The notes below the pieces were generated by a model, which saw only the letters and a list, made by a program, of their open reading frames with translations, did no database searches and was not told the DNA's origin. Below are positions 7,817-17,145 of a stretch of 64,000 bases of DNA, piece by piece. The stretch comes from an uncultured Lachnospiraceae bacterium. GTDB taxonomy: Bacteria > Bacillota > Clostridia > Lachnospirales > Lachnospiraceae. The DNA lies in contig CAJTLX010000007.1 in the NCBI GenBank assembly GCA_910577165.1, positions 21,131 through 85,130 of the forward strand, given 5' to 3'. Positions within the stretch are counted from its first letter, which is position 1. Every line of letters starts with the position of its first letter. The position numbers and the translations under genes are program-made.

Positions 7817-10800
7817 TTATTTCTCCAGATCTCCCTCAATCAGACTGACAGAAACTAGGGTGGAAATGCCTTTCTCCTGCATGGTAATGCCATAGAGTAC
7901 ATCCGCCGCCGCCATTGTGCCGCGCCGGTGCGTGATCACAATAAATTGTGTGTAGGTTGTCAGCTTGTGAAGGTATTTTGCGTAACGCTTGACATTTGAA
8001 TCGTCCAACGCCGCTTCAATTTCATCAAGCAGACAAAATGGCGACGGCTTTAAATTCTGGATGGCAAAGAGCAGTGAGATGGCCGTCAATGCCTTTTCTC
8101 CGCCGGAGAGCTGCATCATGTTCTGTAATTTTTTCCCAGGAGGCTGCGCAATAATCCGGATGCCCGCTGTCAGGATATCTTCCTCATCGGCTAGTTCAAG
8201 CGTCGCTTTTCCCCCGCCAAACAATTCTTTAAACACCGCGTCAAACTGTCTTGTAATCTCCGCAAATTTCTCGGTAAACTGTTTTCTCATCTCCGTGTCC
8301 AGCTCCGCGATAATTCCAAGCAAAGTCTGTTCTGAATTGTGCAGATCATCGCGCTGCGCTTTTAAAAATTCATATCGCTCAGAAACCTGTTTGTAATCCT
8401 CAATCGCATTGACATTGACATCTCCCAGTCCCTTAATCCTGCCTTTTAACTCGCCGATATAACGCCGGTTTTGCGCGCTGTCCTGATAATCTTCTTCAAG
8501 GAATCCTAAAGCATCCGAGGGGGTCAGCGCGTATTCTTCCCAGAGATAATTGATCTGTGTCTCCGCTTCTTCCGAAAGCTTTGTAAGCTGGCTGTCCAGG
8601 CGGTATACCTCCTTATCCAGTGCGGATACTCTTGCGGAGAGTTCCTCGCGCTGCTCAAAGAATCCCTTGTGTACACGCTTTTTTTCTTCATTTGAAATTC
8701 TAATTTTTTCCACCTGCTCAGCCAACTGCATGATCCTTTCTTTTCTTTGAAGGTTCTCCTCTCCTTTGCGCGCGATCTCCTCTTCTTTCTCTTTTCTTGA
8801 GATGGCGAACCCATCCGCGTTCTGTATAAATTTTTCGCGTTCCGCCGCAAGGCGTTCAGACTCTAGGCGCACACGTTTTATATTTTCCAGGGTATTTGTA
8901 TTATTTTGTTCCAGGGCAGATAATTCAGTTTTTAAAATGGTAATGGTTTCATTTGCGTGTTCTTCCTGCCCCTGTTTTTCTTTTAAAAGTGTCTGGCACT
9001 CCTCCACGCGTTCCTCCTGCTTTTTGCTGCTTAAAACATTGTCGTCATACTGTTTGGTAAGCTTCTTAATATTTTCTTCTAACGCGGACATCTGATGATC
9101 AATTTCAGAAAGTTCCCTTGCAAAATGAGCAAAATCTTCAGTGAGCTGTCTCTTTTTTTCCTGTACCTGACGAAAATTTAGTTTTGTTTCGCTCTGTGCA
9201 GCAAGTAAATCCTGCAATTGATTTTTTTCCTGTTCGGTTCTCTCCCTCAATTCATTCCGGCATTCTCTTTTTTGTTTTTGCATTTGCTCAATTTCTGCCA
9301 CGGTACGTTTTATCTCCTCGATATGTGTTTCCAGTTCTTCCATTTCTCGCCTTCTGGCAAGTAAATTCCCGGCATTTTTGTAGGCACCACCGGAGAGAGA
9401 GCCGCCAGGATTTAACTGTTCTCCCTCAAGTGTCACAATGCGCAGCGTATAATGGTATTTGCGTGCTAAAGTGAGTGCGTGATCGATGGTATCCACTACA
9501 AAAATACGTCCAAGCAAAAATTGCACCATAATCATATATTGTTTCTCTGTGCGCACAAGTGAGGAGGCAAGACCAATAACCCCCGACTCACGCAGTGCGG
9601 CATCATTATTGTTGCGCGCCGGAGTTATGCTAGTTAATGGAAGGAAAGTTGCGCGCCCCGCCCTCGTCTGTTTTAAAAATTCAATGAGAAGCTTCGCTGT
9701 CTGTTCATTGTCCGTAACAATATTTTGAATATTGCCGCCAAGTGCCACTTCAATTGCCGTTTCATAATTTTTATCGACCTGAATCAGGTCAGCCACCACG
9801 CCCGCAATTCCGGGATATCGATCTCTTTGCTCCATTACGCGGCGGATAGCACCCCCATATCCCTCGTAACGCTCCGTAATATTTCTTAGCGATTCTAGTC
9901 TGGAACTGTCCGAAATCAGATTGCGCTGTGCCTTCTCAAATTCTTTTCTAAGAGTTTCTATCGCCGCGCTTTCCTCCGATATTTTACGCACAAATTCCTC
10001 GATTGTCCGGTTCTTTTCCTCCACCCTTTTAAAGGCTTCCCTTAATTTCTGCTCAGCAAGGGAAAGCTCTTCGGCAGCGGCGGATTCGGCACTTTTATGC
10101 TCGATCGCACGCTTTGACAACTCCGCCTTTTTGATCGCGTTTTGTTCCCTGATAGTCGCATAGCGGGAAAGCTCCTCTTTGTGCAGAGAATTTTCATTTA
10201 AAATCCGGATAATTTCACTGTTTCCCTGCGCAATCTCCCGATTAAACTCCACGATCTGCCCCCGGATTTCCCCCAGAGAAAAAGAGAGAGAGGACTGTTT
10301 ATCCTCAAGGGCTTTTATCCTCTCTTCAATCCTCTTTTTTTCCTCAAGATAATTTGCCATCTCCTGTTCTTTCGCTGCCAGATCACCATCCACCTTTGCC
10401 ACGCGCTCACCGAAATGCTTGCTGTTCTGGTCAATACTCTCAATTTGTTCAGCAAGCAGGCGAATATTTCCCTCCTCGCGCTCACAAGTCAAATTAAGTT
10501 CGTTTCGCTCTTCCTTTACTGCCTCAAGTGTGCGTGCATTCTCCTCAAGTTCTTTTTCTAGGCGATCGTACTCCTCCTTTGTCCGCTCGTAGGTTCTTCT
10601 GGTTTTTTCAAGATCGTCCGCGGCAATTTTTCTTGCCCCCTCAAATTCTTTTTTTGATGCATTGCCTTTTTCTTGGATAAGTAAAAATTGGTTTACTTCC
10701 ACCTTTTTTAGATCTTCTTTGTACTTTAAATATTCCCTTGCAATCGCAGACTGCTTTTCTAAGGGACCGACCTGCTTGAAAAGTTCGGTGAGAATATCTT

Positions 10801-11374
10801 CGACGCGTGCCAGATTTGCCTGTTCCTGCTCTAAGTTTTTTTCCGCCACACTCTTTCGCTTTTTAAATTTTACAATGCCCGCCGCCTCGTCAAGCAATTC
10901 CCTTCGCTCTTCCGGTCTCCCCGAAATAATCCGGTCAATCTGTCCCTGCCCGATAATGGAATAGCCTTCTTTTCCAATTCCAGTATCAAAGAAAAGTTCC
11001 TGTACATCCTTCAGGCGGCAGATCGATCCATTTAAAAGATATTCGCTCTCCCCCGATCGGTAGACGCGTCTTGCGATAGTTACTTCCCCGTAATCGATGG
11101 CAAGTGCATGATCGGTATTGTCAAAGGTGATCGCCACATAGGCAAAACTCTGCGGTTTTCTTAGTTCTGTACCGGAAAAAATAACATCCTGCATACTGTT
11201 GCCACGAAGTTGTTTCGCGCTCTGTTCGCCAAGTACCCAGCGCACTGCATCCGCCACATTACTTTTTCCCGAACCATTCGGTCCTACAATACCCGTGATC
11301 CCATTTTTAAATTCAAAAACAATTTTGTTGGCAAATGACTTAAAGCCATGCACTTCAATGCTTTTTAAATACAT
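7817..11374 (-). CDS. smc: Chromosome segregation protein SMC
   Basis: This is the condensin ATPase that organises and segregates the chromosome together with ScpA and ScpB (not in this window). The 1185-residue length is the family norm. The N-terminal head has Walker A GPNGSGKSN (residues 32-40) and the QLRGNSMQDVIFSG segment. Two long coiled coils flank a hinge at about residues 510-650 (YEGYGGAIRRVMEQ to GGSLSGGAYKN). The C-terminal head carries the signature LSGGEKALTA and Walker B PFCLLDEIEAALDD. The ATG directly abuts the stop codon of rnc (TAAATG), and AGGAGG within the end of rnc serves as its ribosome site, so the two genes are tightly coupled. Confidence 0.98.
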   Translation of the reverse strand: MYLKSIEVHGFKSFANKIVFEFKNGITGIVGPNGSGKSNVADAVRWVLGEQSAKQLRGNSMQDVIFSGTELRKPQSFAYVAITFDNTDHALAIDYGEVTIARRVYRSGESEYLLNGSICRLKDVQELFFDTGIGKEGYSIIGQGQIDRIISGRPEERRELLDEAAGIVKFKKRKSVAEKNLEQEQANLARVEDILTELFKQVGPLEKQSAIAREYLKYKEDLKKVEVNQFLLIQEKGNASKKEFEGARKIAADDLEKTRRTYERTKEEYDRLEKELEENARTLEAVKEERNELNLTCEREEGNIRLLAEQIESIDQNSKHFGERVAKVDGDLAAKEQEMANYLEEKKRIEERIKALEDKQSSLSFSLGEIRGQIVEFNREIAQGNSEIIRILNENSLHKEELSRYATIREQNAIKKAELSKRAIEHKSAESAAAEELSLAEQKLREAFKRVEEKNRTIEEFVRKISEESAAIETLRKEFEKAQRNLISDSSRLESLRNITERYEGYGGAIRRVMEQRDRYPGIAGVVADLIQVDKNYETAIEVALGGNIQNIVTDNEQTAKLLIEFLKQTRAGRATFLPLTSITPARNNNDAALRESGVIGLASSLVRTEKQYMIMVQFLLGRIFVVDTIDHALTLARKYHYTLRIVTLEGEQLNPGGSLSGGAYKNAGNLLARRREMEELETHIEEIKRTVAEIEQMQKQKRECRNELRERTEQEKNQLQDLLAAQSETKLNFRQVQEKKRQLTEDFAHFARELSEIDHQMSALEENIKKLTKQYDDNVLSSKKQEERVEECQTLLKEKQGQEEHANETITILKTELSALEQNNTNTLENIKRVRLESERLAAEREKFIQNADGFAISRKEKEEEIARKGEENLQRKERIMQLAEQVEKIRISNEEKKRVHKGFFEQREELSARVSALDKEVYRLDSQLTKLSEEAETQINYLWEEYALTPSDALGFLEEDYQDSAQNRRYIGELKGRIKGLGDVNVNAIEDYKQVSERYEFLKAQRDDLHNSEQTLLGIIAELDTEMRKQFTEKFAEITRQFDAVFKELFGGGKATLELADEEDILTAGIRIIAQPPGKKLQNMMQLSGGEKALTAISLLFAIQNLKPSPFCLLDEIEAALDDSNVKRYAKYLHKLTTYTQFIVITHRRGTMAAADVLYGITMQEKGISTLVSVSLIEGDLEK

Positions 11375-12073
11375 TTATTCCTCCTGCGTGCGAAGTGACA
11401 AAATTGCCTTATATGCCGCTTGCTGCTCCGCTGCCTTTTTTGTTTTTCCCTTACCCATTGTTTCAAGCCCATCTAAGGAGATCGCTTTTACCACAAAACA
11501 TTTACTGTGATCTGGTCCGCTTTCCTCGATAATCTCATAGCGCACTTTACCCTGCCCTTTTGCCTGCACTATCTCCTGCAAAATAGTCTTACTATCATAA
11601 AAGAGTTTTTTTGTTTCTGCATCATTCAGGGCATATTTCAGAATGAACTCTTTTGCATTAGTAAAACCACTATCCAGATAGATCGCGCCGATCACCGCCT
11701 CAAAGGCATCGGAGAGAATAGAATCCCGCTCCGCTCCTCCCATTGCCATCTCTCCCTTTCCAAGAAAAAGATACCTGCCTAGCGAAATTTCCCTAGCACA
11801 GTAGGCTAAGGCCGGTTCACAGACCAAGCTTGCACGCAATTTTGACATCTCCCCCTCGCTCATCGCAGGATTTTTTAAAAAAATATCATGGCTTGCAACT
11901 AATTCAAGTACTGCATCCCCCAAAAATTCCAGCCGCTCATTATCCGGGATTTTCCGAATTTTGCGCTCGTTTGCATAGGAACTGTGCGTAAGTGCCTGCA
12001 GGAGGTATCTTCTGTCTTTAAAGCGGAACCCTATTTTTTTCTCAAACGCGGCAAGTTTATCGCTCTCTTCCAT
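11375..12073 (-). CDS. rnc: Ribonuclease III
   Basis: This endonuclease cleaves double-stranded RNA and matures rRNA and mRNA. The 232-residue protein has the catalytic domain at residues 1-150 with the signature NERLEFLGDAVLELV and the second acidic site DAFEAVIGAIYLDSG, and a dsRNA-binding domain at about 160-230 (LQEIVQAKGQGKVRYEI, then GKGKTKKAAEQQAA). The ATG at 12073 is chosen for its GAGAGGAG ribosome site; a frame extending to 12151 adds residues with no family match. The gene sits in the conserved plsX-acpP-rnc-smc-ftsY order and is directly followed by smc. Confidence 0.97.
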   Translation of the reverse strand: MEESDKLAAFEKKIGFRFKDRRYLLQALTHSSYANERKIRKIPDNERLEFLGDAVLELVASHDIFLKNPAMSEGEMSKLRASLVCEPALAYCAREISLGRYLFLGKGEMAMGGAERDSILSDAFEAVIGAIYLDSGFTNAKEFILKYALNDAETKKLFYDSKTILQEIVQAKGQGKVRYEIIEESGPDHSKCFVVKAISLDGLETMGKGKTKKAAEQQAAYKAILSLRTQEE

Positions 12074-12191
12074 ATTTTTTCTCCTCTCATTAAATTCAAT
12101 CCGCCGGAGGCTATCGGATGGGGGAGATAATCCCGCTACACATACAAGCAAGTTACTTTACCCCACATCTGAGGTACTCCGGACAAAGAAA

Positions 12192-12228
12192 CCGTGTGGA
12201 ACCCTAAAGAGAGTCCACACGGCTTTTT
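12192..12228. terminator. Hairpin terminator between acpP and rnc
   Basis: CCGTGTGGA (12192-12200) and TCCACACGG (12214-12222) form a 9-bp perfect stem. The T-run is better on the plus strand (CTTTTTC) than on the minus strand (TTTCTTTG). It may therefore only partly end acpP transcripts and let some read through into rnc. Confidence 0.65.
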
Positions 12229-12251
12229 CGATTACCCGTCTGGCAGTTTGA

Positions 12252-12485
12252 TTAGTTGTTCAGCGCAGCCTTAATCTTCTCCACCGCATCGCCGACGGTG
12301 CGGATCTTTTCCGCCTCCTCATTCGCGATCTCGATATCGAATTCCTCCTCGATCCCCATAATGATCTGGAAAATATCGAGCGAATCCGCACCAAGATCAT
12401 CCACGAAAGCGGTGTCCAAATCAATCTCTTCTCCATCCACGCTCAATACTTCACTGATAATGCTTTTCAACTTTTCAAATTCCAT
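12252..12485 (-). CDS. acpP: Acyl carrier protein
   Basis: This small carrier of fatty-acid intermediates has 77 residues, the family norm. The phosphopantetheine attachment serine lies in the DLGADSLDIFQ motif at about residue 35, and helices II and III carry the usual acidic residues (EEEFDIEIANEEAEK). It lies 32 bp downstream of plsX, whose product uses acyl-ACP, and is followed by a hairpin. The ATG has an upstream AAAGGCGAG ribosome site. Confidence 0.97.
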   Translation of the reverse strand: MEFEKLKSIISEVLSVDGEEIDLDTAFVDDLGADSLDIFQIIMGIEEEFDIEIANEEAEKIRTVGDAVEKIKAALNN

Positions 12486-12517
12486 GATAACTCGCCTTTC
12501 TTTTTATAGTTTTGTTA

Positions 12518-13558
12518 TTATATGGTTTCCGGGAGCACGATGCCAGCAGCGATCTTTTCGCTAACTTTCTGCTCCTTAAACGCTATACACTGAATGATGG
12601 AATTTTTGATCTCGACGCTCTTTGAACTGCCATGGCTTTTGACCACCAGCCCATTTAATCCCAACATCGGCGCGCCGCCGTACTGCGAGAGATCAAAATC
12701 TTTCAGTGCCTTTTTTAATTGCGGCTTTACTAATGCCGCACCGAGCGTGGAAACCGCAGTTGCCGTCATGCTCTGCTTGATCTTTTTAATAAGCACTGCT
12801 GCAACGCCCTCATAGAGCTTTAGTATGACATTTCCGACAAATGCCTCCGTGACAATTACATCCGCCGCACCATTTGGAATTTCTCTTGCTTCAATGCTGC
12901 CGATGAAATTGATCTCATTACAGTTTTTCAGAAGAGGGAAGGTTTCTTTGACAAGCATATTTCCCTTTTCTTCCTCAACGCCGACATTTACGATCGCCAC
13001 GCGTGGATTTTTTATGCCGACAACGTTCTCCATATAGATCGATCCCATTTTTGCAAACTGTACCAGATGGGAAGATCTTGCGTCCACATTCGCACCGCAG
13101 TCAATCAACAGTGAAACCCCGTTCATCGTAGGCATCAGTGGCGCAAGCGGAGGGCGTTCCACTCCCCTGATGCGACCGACAATAAGCTGTGCGCCAACCA
13201 GGACAGCCCCGGTACTTCCCGCAGATACAAAAGCGTCCGCATCCCCCTTCTTGACCAGGTTAAGTGCTGTGACAATGGAGGAATCCTTCTTCTTTCGAAT
13301 CGCGAGTACCGGAGCTTCATCGTTCGTAATAACCTCTCTTGCATCCACTACATGGAGTGCTTCCTGCGGATAGTGATACAAGGAAATCTCCTTCTCGATC
13401 AGCTCTTTTTTGCCAGTTAAAAAGACTTCTACTTCCTCGCGCTCATTTACTGCTTCGATGGCTCCTTTTACGATCTCTTTTGGAGAATGATCTCCACCCA
13501 TGGCATCCACTGCGACTTTTACTTTTCTCTGCATCTTTCTGCCCAAACTTTCTTTCAC
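12518..13558 (-). CDS. plsX: Phosphate acyltransferase PlsX
   Basis: This enzyme converts acyl-ACP and phosphate to acyl-phosphate for the PlsY route of phosphatidic acid synthesis at the membrane. The protein has the N-terminal VAVDAMGGDHSP motif, SAGSTGAVLVGAQLIVGRI, LIDCGANVDARS and the C-terminal GAPMLGLNGLVVKSHGSS segment. Two starts are possible: a GTG at 13558 preceded by CACAGGA, or an ATG at 13534, nearer the family N-terminus but with a weak ribosome site. The yceD and rpmF genes that often precede plsX in Firmicutes are absent; cheR lies upstream instead. A promoter is present at 13588-13616. Confidence 0.95.
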   Translation of the reverse strand: MKESLGRKMQRKVKVAVDAMGGDHSPKEIVKGAIEAVNEREEVEVFLTGKKELIEKEISLYHYPQEALHVVDAREVITNDEAPVLAIRKKKDSSIVTALNLVKKGDADAFVSAGSTGAVLVGAQLIVGRIRGVERPPLAPLMPTMNGVSLLIDCGANVDARSSHLVQFAKMGSIYMENVVGIKNPRVAIVNVGVEEEKGNMLVKETFPLLKNCNEINFIGSIEAREIPNGAADVIVTEAFVGNVILKLYEGVAAVLIKKIKQSMTATAVSTLGAALVKPQLKKALKDFDLSQYGGAPMLGLNGLVVKSHGSSKSVEIKNSIIQCIAFKEQKVSEKIAAGIVLPETI

Positions 13559-13587
13559 GTAATCCTGTGGGACACTTTCCCTGTACC

Positions 13588-13616
13588 ACTATACTAAATC
13601 ATTGACGAAAAATCAA
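13588..13616 (-). promoter_or_regulatory. Sigma-A promoter of plsX-acpP
   Basis: On the minus strand TTGATT (13616-13611) and TATAGT (13593-13588) are separated by 17 bp. The start point would lie about 25 bp upstream of the GTG start of plsX. Confidence 0.6.
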
Positions 13617-13637
13617 CTATAATTTTTAAAATATATT

Positions 13638-14414
13638 TCACTTTCTGCGGTAAAAGAACGACTGATATGTATCATAGCCAATCTTTTCCGGCTGTATAAT
13701 CTGTTCGGTACTCCCGACAAAGAGGAAACATCCCTGTTTTAGTGCCGCGTTAAATTTGCGGTAGATCCCCTCCTTCGCCTCCTCAGTAAAATAGATTAAT
13801 ACATTTCTACATACAATCAGATCACAGCGATCCGGGTAAGGATCCTTTAAGAGATTATGCTCCTTAAACTCCACACATTTTTTGATTTCATCGCTGATTT
13901 GGTAGCTTGTGGTACTTACCGCCGTGAAATATTTTTTTAAGAATTCCGCCGGCAAACCTTTCAGGCTCTTGATATTGTACAGCCCCATACGTGCCTTGTC
14001 AAGTACCTGCTTGTCAATATCGGTTGCGATAATCTTGATTTTGTTAAGCGGCATAAATTTCGACAAAAGCATAACGAGGGAATATGGTTCATCCCCTGTC
14101 GAACACGCGGCACTCCAGATTTTAAGCGACGAGGACTTTCTTAAAAGTTCCGGAAAAATCTGATGTTCAAGAAGTACCCACTGTTCCGGATTGCGGTAAA
14201 ATTCGGATACGTTTATTGTTAAATAATTAACAAATTCTTCGAATAATGCCTTATCCTTTTTTAATGCCTCCACATACTGTTTGTAGGACGTATAGTGATG
14301 TTTTGTGATCAGGGAATCAATACGCCGCTTCATCTGCCGCTCCTTATAAGAATTCAGATCAATCTTGGTAAGCTGCAGTACATCTTTTTTAAATGATTCG
14401 TAACTGTCTGTCAT
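13638..14414 (-). CDS. cheR: Chemoreceptor glutamate methyltransferase CheR
   Basis: This enzyme transfers methyl groups from S-adenosylmethionine to glutamates of chemoreceptors for adaptation. The 258-residue protein has the all-helical N domain (residues 1-70; LTKIDLNSYKERQMKRRI) and the SAM-binding methyltransferase domain with WSAACSTGDEPYSL, IATDIDKQVLDKARMGLY and CRNVLIYF motifs. It is the standard length and lacks TPR or PAS additions. It stands alone between ispH-rpsA and plsX, away from other che genes; the only chemoreceptor-like gene in the window is the soluble one at 3.2-4.2 kb. The ribosome site is AAGGAGG. Confidence 0.95.
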   Translation of the reverse strand: MTDSYESFKKDVLQLTKIDLNSYKERQMKRRIDSLITKHHYTSYKQYVEALKKDKALFEEFVNYLTINVSEFYRNPEQWVLLEHQIFPELLRKSSSLKIWSAACSTGDEPYSLVMLLSKFMPLNKIKIIATDIDKQVLDKARMGLYNIKSLKGLPAEFLKKYFTAVSTTSYQISDEIKKCVEFKEHNLLKDPYPDRCDLIVCRNVLIYFTEEAKEGIYRKFNAALKQGCFLFVGSTEQIIQPEKIGYDTYQSFFYRRK

Positions 14415-14484
14415 AAATAAAACCTCCTTAGCGGTTATTCAGAAAACGCCCTCTTTATATTATTATTATCCCCGGAAAAATTTT

Positions 14485-14520
14485 CCGAAAAAATTCCCGG
14501 AAGCGTGATGCCTCCGGGAA
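14485..14520 (-). terminator. Intrinsic terminator of the rimO-pgsA-cmk-ispH/rpsA gene group
   Basis: A GC-rich hairpin (TTCCCGG near 14494-14500 pairing with CCGGGAA at 14514-14520, with further pairs toward the loop) is followed on the minus strand by AATTTTTTC. It lies 7 bp past the ispH-rpsA stop codon. Confidence 0.85.
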
Positions 14521-14526
14521 AATGGA

Positions 14527-16464
14527 TTACTCCTCAGTCGTCTCCGCTTCCTCTGCGTCATTTAATAATGCTTTCATGCTCAGACTGATCTTTTTATCCT
14601 CGCCGTTAAAGTCCACGATCTTCGCTGTGACCTCCTGACCGGTCTTTAAGATATCCGAAGGCTTCTCAACATGCTCTCTTGCAATCTGGGATACATGTAA
14701 CAGTGCATCCACACCTGGAACCAACTCGATAAAAGCACCGAAATCCGTCATGCGTGCAACCTTGCCGGTAACGATATTGCCAACCGCGTATTTCTCCGCC
14801 GCATCCTTCCACGGATTCTGATCTGGGAATTTTAAGCTGAGTGCGATCTTCTCCCCCTGGATATCCTTGATAAATGCTTTTACCACATCACCTGCCTTAA
14901 ATACCTTCTTCGGATTCTCAATCCTGCCCCAGGACATTTCAGAAATATGCAGAAGACCATCCGCGCCTCCAAGGTCAATAAACACGCCGAAATCCGTCAC
15001 ATTCTTTACCGTTCCCTCGATAACATCACCGACCTTAATTCTTGCAAACAACGCCTCGGCAAGCTCTTTTTTTCTTGCGACAAGAAGCTGCTTTCTATCG
15101 CCGATAATCCGTCTTCTGCGCGGATTGAATTCGCTGATCACAAACTCAATTTCCTGATCTTTATACTTCTCCAGATTTTTTTCATAGGTGTCGGACACAA
15201 GACTCGCCGGGATAAATACTCTCGACTCCTCAATCACAACGCTAAGTCCGCCCTCCAATACAGTGGAAACTTTTGCTGTCAATACTTCATGGTTGTTAAA
15301 CGCCTCCTCAAGGCGTTTGTTGCCGCGCTCGGCAATCAATTTTTTGTAGGTGAGAAGCACTTGGCCCTCGCCGTCATTGACTTTGAGTACCTTCGCACTC
15401 ATTGTGTCGCCCTCCTTGACCAGAGTGCGCAGATCCACATTCGGGGTGTTGGTGTACTCGTTTCTGGTAATAATACCATCTGCTTTATAACCAATATTAA
15501 GGACAATCTCATCTTCCTTAACGCGGATTACAGTGCCTTCGACTACCTCCCCATTGTGTATTGTCTTTAAAGACCCCTCCAATAATTGCTCAAAACTTTC
15601 TTCTGACATGCTGGTAAAAACCTCCTTGATAATATTATTTGGGGTGGATGCCCCTGCTGTAATACCTACGCTACGAAAAGATTTAAATGAATTTAAATCC
15701 AAGTCACCAAGTGTCTGTATATAGTAAGTATTCTCACATTCCTTTTTTGAAATTTCGAAAAGCTTCCCGGTGTTCGAGCTTTGCTTTCCTCCGATCACAA
15801 TCATGGCATCCGATTGTCCGGCAAGCCTTGCAGCTTCTGCCTGACGTTCTTGTGTCGCGCTGCATATCGTATTGACAACAATTATATCATACCTCTTTCT
15901 TTTAATAATTTCAACTAAATCTTGAAATTTCTTGTAATTAAAAGTCGTTTGTGCGACAATGCAGAGTTTTTTGTTTTTCGGAAATTCCAGTTTTTGTAAA
16001 TCTTCACTATTATCTGTAATAAATACTGGAGTGCTGCTCCATCCTTTCGTCGCCTGTACTTCCGGATGGTTTATATCGCCGATCACAAGAATTTGATACC
16101 CAGATTTACTTTTTTCCTCCACAATACGATGAATTTTTTTTACAAACGGACAGGTTGCATCTTCAATTAAAAATTTAGGCTGCCCGGATTCATCCAAAAA
16201 AGAATGAATCTGTTGAAGTACATCCCGACTGACACCGTGGGATCGGATAATTATGGTTCCGGGAGGAAGATCTTTTAATTCCGGCAAAGAAACACTCACC
16301 ACACCGCGCCGTGCCAAATCGGCAACCACTTCCTCATTGTGGATGATTGGTCCTAAGGTATAGACTGCGCCGCGCTTTCCCTCGCCCGCGATGCTACAGG
16401 CCATATCCACTGCCCGCCTTACGCCAAAGCAAAACCCCGCCGTCTTTGCCACGGTGACTTTCAC
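14527..16464 (-). CDS. ispH: Bifunctional HMB-PP reductase (IspH) / ribosomal protein S1
   Basis: This is a fusion of two enzymes' worth of sequence in one 645-residue chain. Residues about 1-280 are IspH, the iron-sulfur reductase making IPP and DMAPP in the MEP isoprenoid pathway, with the three cluster cysteines in AGFCFGVRRA, DATCPFVKK and NTICSATQERQ. Residues about 295-640 hold four S1 RNA-binding domains; the last two (TDFGVFIDLGGADGLLHIS and TDFGAFIELVPGVDALLHVS) are the most canonical. Such fusions are known in Clostridia. I prefer the GTG at 16464, whose GTGA overlaps the cmk stop and which follows AAAGGAAAGG; a GTG at 16473 would add three residues. It is the last gene before a terminator. 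Confidence 0.95.
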   Translation of the reverse strand: MKVTVAKTAGFCFGVRRAVDMACSIAGEGKRGAVYTLGPIIHNEEVVADLARRGVVSVSLPELKDLPPGTIIIRSHGVSRDVLQQIHSFLDESGQPKFLIEDATCPFVKKIHRIVEEKSKSGYQILVIGDINHPEVQATKGWSSTPVFITDNSEDLQKLEFPKNKKLCIVAQTTFNYKKFQDLVEIIKRKRYDIIVVNTICSATQERQAEAARLAGQSDAMIVIGGKQSSNTGKLFEISKKECENTYYIQTLGDLDLNSFKSFRSVGITAGASTPNNIIKEVFTSMSEESFEQLLEGSLKTIHNGEVVEGTVIRVKEDEIVLNIGYKADGIITRNEYTNTPNVDLRTLVKEGDTMSAKVLKVNDGEGQVLLTYKKLIAERGNKRLEEAFNNHEVLTAKVSTVLEGGLSVVIEESRVFIPASLVSDTYEKNLEKYKDQEIEFVISEFNPRRRRIIGDRKQLLVARKKELAEALFARIKVGDVIEGTVKNVTDFGVFIDLGGADGLLHISEMSWGRIENPKKVFKAGDVVKAFIKDIQGEKIALSLKFPDQNPWKDAAEKYAVGNIVTGKVARMTDFGAFIELVPGVDALLHVSQIAREHVEKPSDILKTGQEVTAKIVDFNGEDKKISLSMKALLNDAEEAETTEE

Positions 16465-17135
16465 AGTGCGCACCTTTCCTTTACCAGTTCTACGATTTTT
16501 TCCGCAACCTCTTTCGCGCTAAGGGAGGAAGCGTCTACCAGAATGGCATCTTCTGCCCTTGTCAACGGGGAATTTTCCCTTTGCTCATCCTGCAGATCCC
16601 TGGCGAGAATCTCTTTTAGAATCTCTCCCTCATCGCAGGAAACGCCCCGTTCACAAAGCTCTTTAAAACGTCTGGTCGCCCTCACCTTTGCATCCGCTGT
16701 CAAAAAGATCTTCACCTCGGCCTCCGGCAGTACAATGGTTCCAATATCCCGCCCGTCCATAACCACGCTTGTCCGCGCGGCAAGTTCCTGCTGCAGTGAG
16801 CGAAGTTTTTTGCGCACTGGCGCAAGCGGCGCGAAATCCGATGCCAGATTGCCAATTTCCTGTGTGCGCAAAAGAGAAGTGACATCCTCGCCATTTAAGA
16901 ATACTATCTGTTCCCCATCCTGGTAAGCGATATTTACGTTAAATTCTGGCAGAACTTCCAAAACGCGCTCTTTTTCCTCCGGTTTTATCCCCCGGCGAAA
17001 AAAAGCGAGTGCCAATGCCCGGTACATTGCTCCAGTATCCACATAGACAAACCCTAATTCCTTTGCTGCCATCCGGGCAACAGTACTTTTGCCCGCCCCC
17101 GCCGGACCGTCAATTGCGACATTATAAACTTTCAT
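16461..17135 (-). CDS. cmk: Cytidylate kinase
   Basis: This enzyme phosphorylates CMP and dCMP using ATP. The 224-residue protein opens with IDGPAGAGKSTVARMAA (P-loop), then has the CMP-binding VDTGAMYRALAL, the VVMDGRDIGTIVLP motif and the lid region RRFKELCERGVSCDEGEI. The ATG at 17135 is chosen because it follows GTGAGGA at good spacing and matches the family N-terminus; the frame extending to 17198 overlaps the upstream flavoprotein gene. The cmk-ispH/rpsA adjacency, with a 4-bp overlap, is common in this group of bacteria. Confidence 0.96.
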   Translation of the reverse strand: MKVYNVAIDGPAGAGKSTVARMAAKELGFVYVDTGAMYRALALAFFRRGIKPEEKERVLEVLPEFNVNIAYQDGEQIVFLNGEDVTSLLRTQEIGNLASDFAPLAPVRKKLRSLQQELAARTSVVMDGRDIGTIVLPEAEVKIFLTADAKVRATRRFKELCERGVSCDEGEILKEILARDLQDEQRENSPLTRAEDAILVDASSLSAKEVAEKIVELVKERCAL

Positions 17136-17145
17136 CAAAAAATCC

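Noticed and set aside
12074..12190. Possible separate promoter for rnc
   Set aside because: No -35/-10 pair with 16-18 bp spacing was found; rnc may depend on read-through from plsX-acpP.
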